Made by a program: the position numbers and the translations under genes. Positions 57,247 through 64,000 of a stretch of DNA of 64,000 bases are shown piece after piece. Under the pieces are notes generated by a model. The model was given only the letters and a program-made list of their open reading frames with translations, was not told the origin of the DNA and did no database searches. Positions within the stretch are counted from its first letter, which is position 1; each line of letters opens with the position of its first letter. This stretch comes from Marinomonas rhizomae (GTDB lineage Bacteria > Pseudomonadota > Gammaproteobacteria > Pseudomonadales > Marinomonadaceae), in NCBI RefSeq assembly GCF_003315485.1, contig NZ_QNSE01000007.1, positions 157,495 to 221,494 of the forward strand, read 5' to 3'.

Positions 57247-58338
57247 ATGTCAGCTACGAACGAAGCACCTGAAATTAAAACAACAAACGCAACACATCAC
57301 CCCACCTATTCACGATACCTAGAAGCCATTTCATCAGGTAAAGCGCCGCGCGCTCGGGAACTTGCCAAACAGCTCAACATTAGTGAAGGCGAGCTGGTCG
57401 CTTGTCGACAAGGCGAAGAAACATGGGCAATGAAGCCCCCCTTTCAGCAACTACTGGCCCAACTAAAAACCGTCGGTGAAGTGATGACCATCACTCGCAA
57501 TGATGAAGCGGTACACGAAACCACTGGCACTTATGATAAATTTAGTTTTATGGAAAAAAGCAACATGGGCCTCGTGCTGTCGGAAGACATCGACTTGCGA
57601 CTTTTTATTGGTCAATGGCACAGCGCCTTCCATGTTGTCGAAAATGCTCGTCACAGCATCCAATTTTTCAACGCTCATGGCATTGCGGTTCATAAGGTGT
57701 ATCGAACTGACAATACACTCGCTGAAAAATGGGATGCTCTCATTACTGAGTTTTGCGACCCTTCTCCCCTTGTTCCAACCTATTTAGTGCCAGAAGAAGA
57801 GCCAGCTAGCAAGCTGCCTGTTGATTTTGACCAAGCGAGTTTTGCCCTAGAATGGTCTGAACTCAAAGATGTTCATGAATACCATGGCATGCTTAAAAGG
57901 CACGGACTTTCTCGCACGCAAGCGCTATCTCAAATTGGCGAGCAATGGGCAACCAAACTAGATCAAGACAGCGTTAAAAGTGCTATCACCCTTGCACAAG
58001 AAGAAAACTGCAGCATCATGGTGTTTGTGGGTAATAAAGGCTGCATTCAAATATTCAGTGGCGAAGTGCATCGTTTGATGCAGCAAGGACCTTGGTTCAA
58101 TGTCTTAGATCCAGGTTTTAACTTGCACCTAAGAGAAGATTTAATCACCGAAAGTTGGGCAATTAAGCGACCAAGTAATGATGGCATTATTACATCGATC
58201 GAAGCATTCAACGCCAAGGGCGAATCCATCTTAACGTTATTTGGCAAACGAAAACCAGGCAATCCCGAACTGCCGCTTTGGCAAAAAATAGTCGCAGAGG
58301 TAATAAATCTAAGCACCAAACAGGAGACAAGGTCATGA
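57247..58338 (+). CDS. hmuS: Haem-degrading/haem-trafficking factor HmuS/HemS
   Basis: A 363-residue HemS/ChuS-family cytoplasmic protein made of two related halves. The first has TYDKFSFMEKSNMGLVLSEDIDLRLFIGQWHSAFHV, the second has MVFVGNKGCIQIFSGEVHRL and WFNVLDPGFNLHLREDLITESWAIKRPS, both family hallmarks. It accepts imported haem and may degrade it. It precedes the importer genes and overlaps hmuT by four bases. Confidence 0.93.
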   Translation: MSATNEAPEIKTTNATHHPTYSRYLEAISSGKAPRARELAKQLNISEGELVACRQGEETWAMKPPFQQLLAQLKTVGEVMTITRNDEAVHETTGTYDKFSFMEKSNMGLVLSEDIDLRLFIGQWHSAFHVVENARHSIQFFNAHGIAVHKVYRTDNTLAEKWDALITEFCDPSPLVPTYLVPEEEPASKLPVDFDQASFALEWSELKDVHEYHGMLKRHGLSRTQALSQIGEQWATKLDQDSVKSAITLAQEENCSIMVFVGNKGCIQIFSGEVHRLMQQGPWFNVLDPGFNLHLREDLITESWAIKRPSNDGIITSIEAFNAKGESILTLFGKRKPGNPELPLWQKIVAEVINLSTKQETRS

Positions 58339-59177
58339 AACGACAGCCACTTATTTTTCTTGCCCTCTTAATGCTAGGGTCCCTTACCAGCACTTTCAGT
58401 GTTGCCCAACGAGTTGTCAGTGTTGGAGGCACTGTCACAGAAATCGTCTATTTATTAGACGCGCAAAATCAACTCGTTGCCAGTGATACCAGTAGCATTT
58501 ACCCGGATGCTGCCACCCAAATGCCCAAAGTGGGTTATCAACGCACCCTATCAGCAGAAGGAGTATTAAGCGTTCGCCCTGAGCTCTTGCTCATCACGCC
58601 AGCAGCAGGTCCAGCTAAAGTACTGCAACAGCTAAAAGACACTGATATAAAAATTGTCTCCATCAATGCACCAGATACTAAACAAGGTATTCTAGATAAG
58701 GTTGCCCAAGTCGCTCTTGCCTTGGATAAAGAAATGGCAGGCAAACAGGCAATAGATAATATTCAGCAAGCCTTCGATCAGTTGTCGACCCCCAAATCTT
58801 GGGCGAAACACCCTCCTCGCCTACTGTTTGTTCTGCAAATGGGCGGAGCCCCCATGGTTGCTGGGAAAGGAACAGCCCCAGATACATTATTTCACCTTGC
58901 AGGTGCAACCAATGCGGTAAGTAATATAAAAGGCTACAAAGCACTGACTCCTGAAGCTATCCTGCTTGCTCGGCCTGATGCGATAGTTGTCACTCAGCAA
59001 GGTCTCACGCGAGCTGGCGAGCAAGCTATTTGGTCTTTACCAGGAATGGCTTCGACACCGGCAGAAAAAGCCCAACGCTTAATCTCACTAGATGCCTTGT
59101 TAGCTTTAGGGCTCGGGCCAAGAACACCTCAAGCCATTCAACTTATTCATCAACAACTTGAAGACTGGGCGCCATGA
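58335..59177 (+). CDS. hmuT: Haem ABC transporter periplasmic binding protein HmuT
   Basis: A 280-residue binding protein. A signal peptide ends near SVAQ, and RVVSVGGTVTEIVYLLDAQNQLVASDTSSIYP opens the mature domain, typical of HmuT/ShuT. The pattern VGYQRTLSAEGVLSVRPELLL and LFVLQMGGAPMVAGKGTAPD follows. The ATG at 58335 lies in an ATGA overlap with the hmuS stop; a longer frame inside hmuS is not supported. Confidence 0.93.
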   Translation: MKRQPLIFLALLMLGSLTSTFSVAQRVVSVGGTVTEIVYLLDAQNQLVASDTSSIYPDAATQMPKVGYQRTLSAEGVLSVRPELLLITPAAGPAKVLQQLKDTDIKIVSINAPDTKQGILDKVAQVALALDKEMAGKQAIDNIQQAFDQLSTPKSWAKHPPRLLFVLQMGGAPMVAGKGTAPDTLFHLAGATNAVSNIKGYKALTPEAILLARPDAIVVTQQGLTRAGEQAIWSLPGMASTPAEKAQRLISLDALLALGLGPRTPQAIQLIHQQLEDWAP

Positions 59178-60187
59178 AGCGCGTCCTTTCCTCACAAATC
59201 CCTTACCCTATTCTCATTCTCGCCTTGTTTATTGCAGGGGTATTTGCGTTAACTCAGGGAGCCTATTCTATCTCGTGGCGGGAAGTTTTAGGGGCATCTA
59301 TAAATGACATAGATCGACAAATATTGATTACAGTCCGATTACCAAGGTTACTCATGGCCGCATTGGTTGGCGCAGCTCTCGCCGTATCGGGTGCATTAAT
59401 GCAAGCCCTGTTTCGTAACCCATTGGCAGACCCTGGGTTATTAGGTGTCTCGTCTGGCGCCTCCGTTTTCGTTGGCATTCTGATTGTTCTTAACCCTTTT
59501 TCGGGCGACTTACCCCTTTGGGCACATTCATATATGCAAAGTGCGGCCGCCTTCCTAGGCGCGGTACTCACCTGCTGGCTGATTTTTCAGCTATCCAAAC
59601 ACAAGGGGCAAGTCTCCGTGCTGCATTTACTCTTGGCAGGTATCGCGATCAATGCCCTGTCAGGTTCTGCAACTGGCTTACTAACGTACATGAGTAATGA
59701 TGAGCAGCTAAGAGCCTTAACCTTTTGGGCGATGGGGAATTTAGGTGGATCAAGATGGGAACAAGTGGCGGTCATTGCCAGCATTTTATTACCACTATTT
59801 TGCTACGTGTGGCGTCAATCTAAGAACTTAAATTTGCTGTTACTTGGCGAGGATGAAGCGCGCTACTTAGGACTGGATGTCGAACGCTTCAAAATAAAAC
59901 TCATTGCCATTGTTGCCTTGTGTGTTGGCGTCACCGTTGCCTTTACTGGCCTTATTGGCTTTATTGGGCTGATGGTTCCTCATCTCGTTCGCATGCTCTT
60001 TGGCGCTGATAACCGCATCGTCATCCCTTGCTCTGCTTTGTTGGGCGCAAGCTTACTAACAGGTGCAGACACTTTAGCTAGATTACTGGTTATTCCTGCG
60101 GAACTGCCCGTTGGCTTAGTCACCAGTTTACTAGGCGGGCCTTTCTTCTTATGGTTGCTATTAAAAAATATTCGAGAAACAAGTTAA
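59174..60187 (+). CDS. hmuU: Haem ABC transporter permease HmuU
   Basis: A 337-residue FecCD-type permease. Features include ALAVSGALMQALFRNPLADPGLLGVSSGAS and GLIGFIGLMVPHLVRMLFGADNR near the C-terminus, the ATPase-contact loop. It overlaps hmuT by four bases and hmuV by one. As a likely homodimer it would pass haem from HmuT to the cytoplasm. Its paralogues in this window are the siderophore permeases at 293-2352. Confidence 0.95.
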   Translation: MKRVLSSQIPYPILILALFIAGVFALTQGAYSISWREVLGASINDIDRQILITVRLPRLLMAALVGAALAVSGALMQALFRNPLADPGLLGVSSGASVFVGILIVLNPFSGDLPLWAHSYMQSAAAFLGAVLTCWLIFQLSKHKGQVSVLHLLLAGIAINALSGSATGLLTYMSNDEQLRALTFWAMGNLGGSRWEQVAVIASILLPLFCYVWRQSKNLNLLLLGEDEARYLGLDVERFKIKLIAIVALCVGVTVAFTGLIGFIGLMVPHLVRMLFGADNRIVIPCSALLGASLLTGADTLARLLVIPAELPVGLVTSLLGGPFFLWLLLKNIRETS

Positions 60188-60984
60188 TGCTAAACGTCAG
60201 CGATCTCACGCTTATGCGATCTGAAAAGAATTTATTAGATAAGGTTTCTTTGAGCATCAAGCCAGGACAACTTACGATTATTCTTGGGCCAAACGGCGCA
60301 GGCAAATCGACATTATTAAAATGCTGCTCAGGCGCGCTTCAGGCCGATGCCGGACACATAACCCTAGACGACACACCTCTAGAAAACTGGTCACTAGCCG
60401 AGCTTGCCAAAAAACGTGCTGTACTGACTCAACAAATACATTTGCCTTTCGCGTTAACGGTGAAAGAAGTCGTTTTCCTTGGGCTCGCACCATGGTCGTT
60501 ATCTGATTTTCAAGCCTCAGAACTCATCCATAACACTTTAATTGAAGTCGGGATGCCAGACACAGAAACTCGCCAATACGCCAGCCTATCAGGAGGAGAA
60601 CAACAACGTATTCAACTCGCACGAGTCCTGGTTCAGCTATTCGCCGACCAGCAATGTGAAGCAAAAACACAGGGGTACAAAGGCAAATACTTATTGTTAG
60701 ACGAGCCTATTTCCGCATTGGATTTGCATCAGCAGCAGCGTATCTTAAGGCTACTTAAAAACCTCGCCCAGAAAGGATTAGGTATTTTCTGCATCCTGCA
60801 CGACATCAACCTTGCTACCCTGTATGGCGACAAACTGGTTCTACTAGAAAAAGGCAAAGTCACCTTTAATAGCAAACCACAACAACTTGCCCAAGGCCAC
60901 ATCATAGAAACCGCGTATCAAGCAGACTTAATTCGTCTCGCTCATCCCGATAATCAGCTACCCCAGTGGCAGTTTAGGCAGTGA
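60187..60984 (+). CDS. hmuV: Haem ABC transporter ATPase HmuV
   Basis: A 265-residue ATPase started at 60187, overlapping the hmuU stop by one base. Walker A GPNGAGKST (34-42), signature LSGGE (135-139), Walker B LLLDEP (170-175) and the switch His in CILHDINLATLYGD are all present. An insertion of about fifteen residues (DQQCEAKTQGYKGK) before Walker B is usual in HmuV of this type. It energises the HmuTU importer and is the last gene of the operon. Confidence 0.95.
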   Translation: MLNVSDLTLMRSEKNLLDKVSLSIKPGQLTIILGPNGAGKSTLLKCCSGALQADAGHITLDDTPLENWSLAELAKKRAVLTQQIHLPFALTVKEVVFLGLAPWSLSDFQASELIHNTLIEVGMPDTETRQYASLSGGEQQRIQLARVLVQLFADQQCEAKTQGYKGKYLLLDEPISALDLHQQQRILRLLKNLAQKGLGIFCILHDINLATLYGDKLVLLEKGKVTFNSKPQQLAQGHIIETAYQADLIRLAHPDNQLPQWQFRQ

Positions 60985-61154
60985 CTAACAGTAAGCCCCT
61001 CTCCCCCATCCTAACCCCTTGAAAATAAGGGGAAAACAAAAATGCTTCGCCCCTCCCCCTGCTAAGGGGGAGGCTGGGAGGGGGTCAAAAGCCTTTCTCA
61101 ACCCCATCCTAACCTTCCCCTTGAAGATAAGAGGAAGGGACAGAAAAGCCTTAG
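60985..61154. repeat. Dispersed GC-rich repeat, copy 2, downstream of hmuV
   Basis: Contains ACAAAAATGCTTCGC, then CCTCCCCCTGCTAAGGGGGA and GGCTGGGAGGGGGT (61036-61093), matching the repeat at 48730-48800. A weaker second unit (CCATCCTAACC...GAAGATAAGAGGAAGG) follows at 61103-61140. It reaches the 3' end of the convergent MATE gene. Confidence 0.7.
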
Positions 61155-62525
61155 CTACGCCACTTCCCTGGGCGAGGCAATACGTTTGCCTTCATAGTGA
61201 CGCAATACAATTTGAAAACGCACAATGAGAATCACCGCTAGCAGGGTTAAGCCCGAGCCCAAACCAATGTAGAAACCTCGTAACGACAAGGTTTCAGCCC
61301 AAGGGCTATAATGAGATAACCAATAGCCAAATGGAATGCTCAAGCCGAATAAAGACACAGCAAAAGCAATCATGGTTGATCGGGTTTCACGGAAACCTCG
61401 CAAGGCCCCCGTAAACACAGTTTGCAACATATCAGGAAATTGATAACAAGAAGAAATCAGCAAGATACTCGCTGCCAAGGCCACCACTTCAGCATTATTG
61501 CTATAAATATACGGTATCTGATCATGAAAGGTCTGAGTGATAATAAAGCAAATACTCACATAAAAAAGCCCTAGCCAAACGATCACACGGATGCGTTTTT
61601 TAACACCATCAACACCTTCTTTGGACATAGCTTTCGCCACAACAATCGCTGTCACAGCGCTCATCGCCATCATTGGGGTAAACAAGAAAGAAGTGTAAGA
61701 CATAACGATCTGACCACTGCCTAATGCCAAATCGCCAAAAGATGAAATCAACCAAGTCATCGATGAAAACAACCCCACCTCAAATGCAAAAGCAAAGCCT
61801 GCTGGTGCGCCGACATTCAGGAGAATCGAAAATTTGCGAGTGTAACGCCACACCAAGCGAGTAAATAGCGGGGTTTTATTGATAAAGCGGTCATAAACAA
61901 AAAACATAGAAACCGCTAAATACAAAGACAAAGCAGACGCCAACGCGGCCCCTTTTGCGCCCATCTCAGGAAAACCAAATTTACCGAAAATCAGTACATA
62001 GTTAAACAGTATATTCAGCACCAAGCCAAAGCTGGCAACAAAAAGAGGGAAACCAGGACGGCCGGCGGCTTCAAATAAATTTTTATACGCGGTCATCAAC
62101 GCCAACATAGGAAGCGCAGGTGCAAAGATATACAAATAGGAAACGGTCACTTGTCTGGTTTCCTCTTCCGTTGCCATCAAACTAGCAAAATACGGTAATA
62201 AGAAAACAGCCATCAAACTCGCTAATAAGCCAAGAACAACCGATAAGCCAACTGCTTGCGACATATACAGGTTTACTAATTTTGGTTGTCGGCCATGCAA
62301 ATGACGTGTAACCAAAGGTGTAAGACCAAAAGTGACGCCAATCAAAAAGCAACCAACCGGTAACCATAAACTCGACGCCAACCCCACCGCCGCTAAATGC
62401 AACGCACTATAATGCCCAAGCATAATAGTGTCGACCACACTAATCGACAACTCCAATGTCATCGTCAGGATCATCGGAAACAACAAATGCAGAACTTCTT
62501 TTAACACTGGAAAACGCTTAACCAC
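61155..62525 (-). CDS. MATE family efflux transporter (NorM-like)
   Basis: A 456-residue multidrug/toxin extrusion transporter with twelve spans in two halves. It starts VLKEVLHLLFPMILTMTLELSISVVDTIMLGHYSALHLAAVGLASSLWLP, the NorM/MATE pattern, and has YVLIFGKFGFPEMGAKGAALASALS. It would export drugs or other organic cations with Na+ or H+. The extreme C-terminus (ASPREVA) is encoded partly by the repeat-rich flank. Confidence 0.93.
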   Translation of the reverse strand: MVKRFPVLKEVLHLLFPMILTMTLELSISVVDTIMLGHYSALHLAAVGLASSLWLPVGCFLIGVTFGLTPLVTRHLHGRQPKLVNLYMSQAVGLSVVLGLLASLMAVFLLPYFASLMATEEETRQVTVSYLYIFAPALPMLALMTAYKNLFEAAGRPGFPLFVASFGLVLNILFNYVLIFGKFGFPEMGAKGAALASALSLYLAVSMFFVYDRFINKTPLFTRLVWRYTRKFSILLNVGAPAGFAFAFEVGLFSSMTWLISSFGDLALGSGQIVMSYTSFLFTPMMAMSAVTAIVVAKAMSKEGVDGVKKRIRVIVWLGLFYVSICFIITQTFHDQIPYIYSNNAEVVALAASILLISSCYQFPDMLQTVFTGALRGFRETRSTMIAFAVSLFGLSIPFGYWLSHYSPWAETLSLRGFYIGLGSGLTLLAVILIVRFQIVLRHYEGKRIASPREVA

Positions 62526-62585
62526 ACATCACCGCCGACTATCCATAGAAAACACTAGAGACCTAAGCACGAAGTAGCGAGCAAA

Positions 62586-62671
62586 GCCAAGACAAGGCAA
62601 AAATAGACGAGAAAGCAGAGTTTATGGGTTATAAATGAGCATTTTGAGTCTATTTTTAACGCTGTATTGGC
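62586..62671. repeat. Imperfect long palindrome (MITE-like)
   Basis: GCCAAGACAAGGC-AAAAATAGAC (62586-62608) is an imperfect inverse of GTCTATTTTTAACGCTGTATTGGC (62648-62671) around a 39-base centre. It resembles small non-autonomous palindromic elements. The rest of the 288-bp gap 62526-62814 shows nothing else until the REP copy. Confidence 0.55.
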
Positions 62672-62782
62672 GCGCGTAGTAGTCGTGCAACGGTCTCACA
62701 TAAAACAGCCAAGCAATTTACCACTGATCACAAAACATTGCACCGTTGGTCAGCCTTATTTTGCTTCCCCACCAACCCCAAC

Positions 62783-62814
62783 GGCAGATCACACTCGTTC
62801 CTCGTTCATCTGCC
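62783..62814. repeat. REP sequence at the 3' side of the transposase gene
   Basis: GGCAGAT (62783-62789) and ATCTGCC (62808-62814) pair around CACACTCGTTCCTCGTTC. It is a near-identical direct copy of the REP at 63370-63401 on the other side of the gene. Confidence 0.85.
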
Positions 62815-63306
62815 CTACGGGAATGTATGTAAATTTCCATTCCAATGTTTATCAAATAATCCTAACTTAACGTCTCTATGAAAACTGGAATAAGGCCAAT
62901 CAACTGTTGATGATACATAACCATGTTTCACCGGATTTAAATAACAATAATTGATGTGTTTATTCAGGTCATCTTCTGATTTGATCTCATGCTCCCAAAA
63001 ACGCGGCTGCCAAACAGTGTGTTGCAACTCGGTCAGGCCCCATAGTTTTTTAGTAAATAACTGCTTAATCAGTTGCCAACGTCGCGAATAATCATTATCA
63101 CCTTCTGGCAACGTCCAAACTGCATGTATATGATCTGGTAAAACGACCCACGCAACAATATGGAAAGGCCTACGCTTTAAAACATAAGAAACACTTTCTC
63201 GGAGCAGATCTATATGATTGATAAGAACAGAAGACTGACGGTTTTGCAGATTCACCGTAAAGAAAAACGTACCACCACGTTTTTTACTTCTTATATAGTT
63301 GGGCAT
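62815..63306 (-). CDS. REP-associated tyrosine transposase (RAYT, IS200-like)
   Basis: A 163-residue Y1 HUH transposase. The metal-binding H59-I-H61 lies in VLPDHIHAVW and the nucleophile Tyr is in HINYCYLNPVKHGY (Tyr120 by alignment). These are the RAYT/TnpA-REP hallmarks, and the length fits. RAYTs are single-copy host-borne enzymes that mobilise REP palindromes. Both flanks carry REP copies and a long REP array follows at 63418. The frame is intact, so it is probably active. Confidence 0.93.
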   Translation of the reverse strand: MPNYIRSKKRGGTFFFTVNLQNRQSSVLINHIDLLRESVSYVLKRRPFHIVAWVVLPDHIHAVWTLPEGDNDYSRRWQLIKQLFTKKLWGLTELQHTVWQPRFWEHEIKSEDDLNKHINYCYLNPVKHGYVSSTVDWPYSSFHRDVKLGLFDKHWNGNLHTFP

Positions 63307-63369
63307 CCTTGTCCACCTAATTAATTGATTTGAAATTATATTACCCCATTACCCACTCAAACCTCCAAC

Positions 63370-63401
63370 GGCAGATCACACTCGTGCCTCGTTCATCTGC
63401 C
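63370..63401. repeat. REP sequence at the 5' side of the transposase gene
   Basis: GGCAGAT (63370-63376) and ATCTGCC (63395-63401) pair around CACACTCGTGCCTCGTTC. It is the inverse-orientation relative of the units in the array that begins 17 bases further on, whose core GATGAGACGAGGAACGAGGC corresponds to its complement. Confidence 0.85.
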
Positions 63402-63417
63402 CTACAAAACAAATTCG

Positions 63418-64000
63418 TCGGATGAGACGAGGAACGAGGCGTGATCCGACATCCCCAACCAAGTCCACGAAACCACCAACCACATCCCCCAACCCCCACC
63501 AAACCGTAGGTTGGATGAGACGAGGAACGAGGCGTGATCCGACATCCCGAACCAAGTCCACGAAACCACCAACCACATCCCCCAACACCCACCAAACCAT
63601 TGGATGAGACGAGGAACGAGGCGTGCTCCGACATCCCCAACCAAATCCACGAAACCACCAACCACATCCCCCAACACCCACCAAACCATTGGATGAGACG
63701 AGGAACGAGGCGTGATCCGACATCCCCAACCAAGTCCACGAAACCACCAACCACATCCCCCAACACCCACCAAACCATTGGATGAGACGAGGAACGAGGC
63801 GTGATCCGACATCCCCAACCAAGTCCACGAAACCACCAACCACATCCCCCAACACCCACCAAACCATTGGATGAGACGAGGAACGAGGCGTGATCCGACA
63901 TCCCCAACCAAGTCCACGAAACCACCAACCACATCCCCCAACACCCACCAAACCATTGGATGAGACGAGCAACGAGGCGGGATCCGACAACCCCAACCAA
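63418..64000. repeat. Tandem array of 89-bp REP-containing units, cut by the window end
   Basis: The core GATGAGACGAGGAACGAGGC (or one-base variants) recurs at 63421, 63514, 63603, 63692, 63781, 63870 and 63959, giving one 93-bp step and then five steps of 89 bp. Each unit is a REP palindrome (GGAT...ATCC) plus a spacer of about 57 bases rich in CCACCAA/CCCCCAAC. Copies 3-6 are nearly identical; copy 7 diverges and is truncated at base 64000. Long reading frames across it are artefacts of the repeat. Confidence 0.95.

Noticed and set aside
63341..64000. Three overlapping long minus-strand reading frames of up to 219 residues with repeated GWW/SNGLVGVGGCG motifs
   Set aside because: They arise because the 89-bp repeat is not a multiple of three, so all three frames stay open and show the same peptides in turn. 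Composition is extreme and there is no start site or domain.
63418..64000. CRISPR array
   Set aside because: The intervening sequences are the same in every unit, so there are no unique spacers, and no cas gene is nearby.

Overview
The window looks like a piece of a marine gammaproteobacterial chromosome, most like Marinomonas or a near relative in the Oceanospirillales. This rests on gene content (two-subunit arginine succinyltransferase, NhaR, RadA, ComM, UbiK, GlnK-AmtB, haem and siderophore uptake) and moderate base composition. The genus is an inference, not a search result.

Layout. 1-5.4 kb: siderophore ABC importer (tail of the binding protein, two FecCD permeases, ATPase) and its TonB-dependent receptor. 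5.6-8.2 kb: a DUF6933-like protein, a ribosome hibernation factor and an NhaR-type regulator. 8.6-21.4 kb: an integrated element in the 3' end of tRNA-Arg(CCG). 21.7-35 kb: housekeeping genes (cytochrome c5, Rep helicase, bile-acid-family symporter, ComM, UbiK, GlnK-AmtB behind a sigma-54 promoter, a GNAT-nitrilase fusion, RadA). 35-43.5 kb: mmsA with a divergent LysR gene, an RND efflux pair and another LysR gene. 43.6-48.7 kb: arginine succinyltransferase (AST) catabolism (aruF-aruG-astD-astB). 49.9-54.7 kb: gpt and four late cobalamin genes. 55-61 kb: a Fur-box-led haem operon (receptor, HmuS, HmuT, HmuU, HmuV). 61-64 kb: a MATE pump, a REP-associated tyrosine transposase (RAYT) and a long tandem array of REP-like units.

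The main discovery is the 12.8-kb element. On the minus strand it carries a complete filamentous phage (inovirus) in the same gene order as coliphage M13/Ff: replication initiator, pV, [an unknown 59-aa membrane protein], pVII, pIX, pVIII, pIII, pVI, pI/Zot, pIV secretin. pVII, pIX and pVIII are very short and easily missed, but they keep recognisable Ff endings (GGQR; LFKKFTSKA). The replication initiator is not Ff pII: it resembles the phage P2 gpA HUH endonuclease. On the plus strand are a repressor and a tyrosine integrase. At the two ends sit likely defence cargo: an Abi-like HEPN protein on the left, and an XRE-ImmA metallopeptidase with an unknown partner on the right. The element is flanked by 26-bp imperfect copies of the tRNA 3' end.

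A second notable system is the RAYT gene (62815-63306). Two inverted REP copies flank it, and at least seven 89-93-bp REP-containing repeats follow it and run off the window. Related REP copies lie 8-9 kb away, between cobQ and the haem receptor gene.
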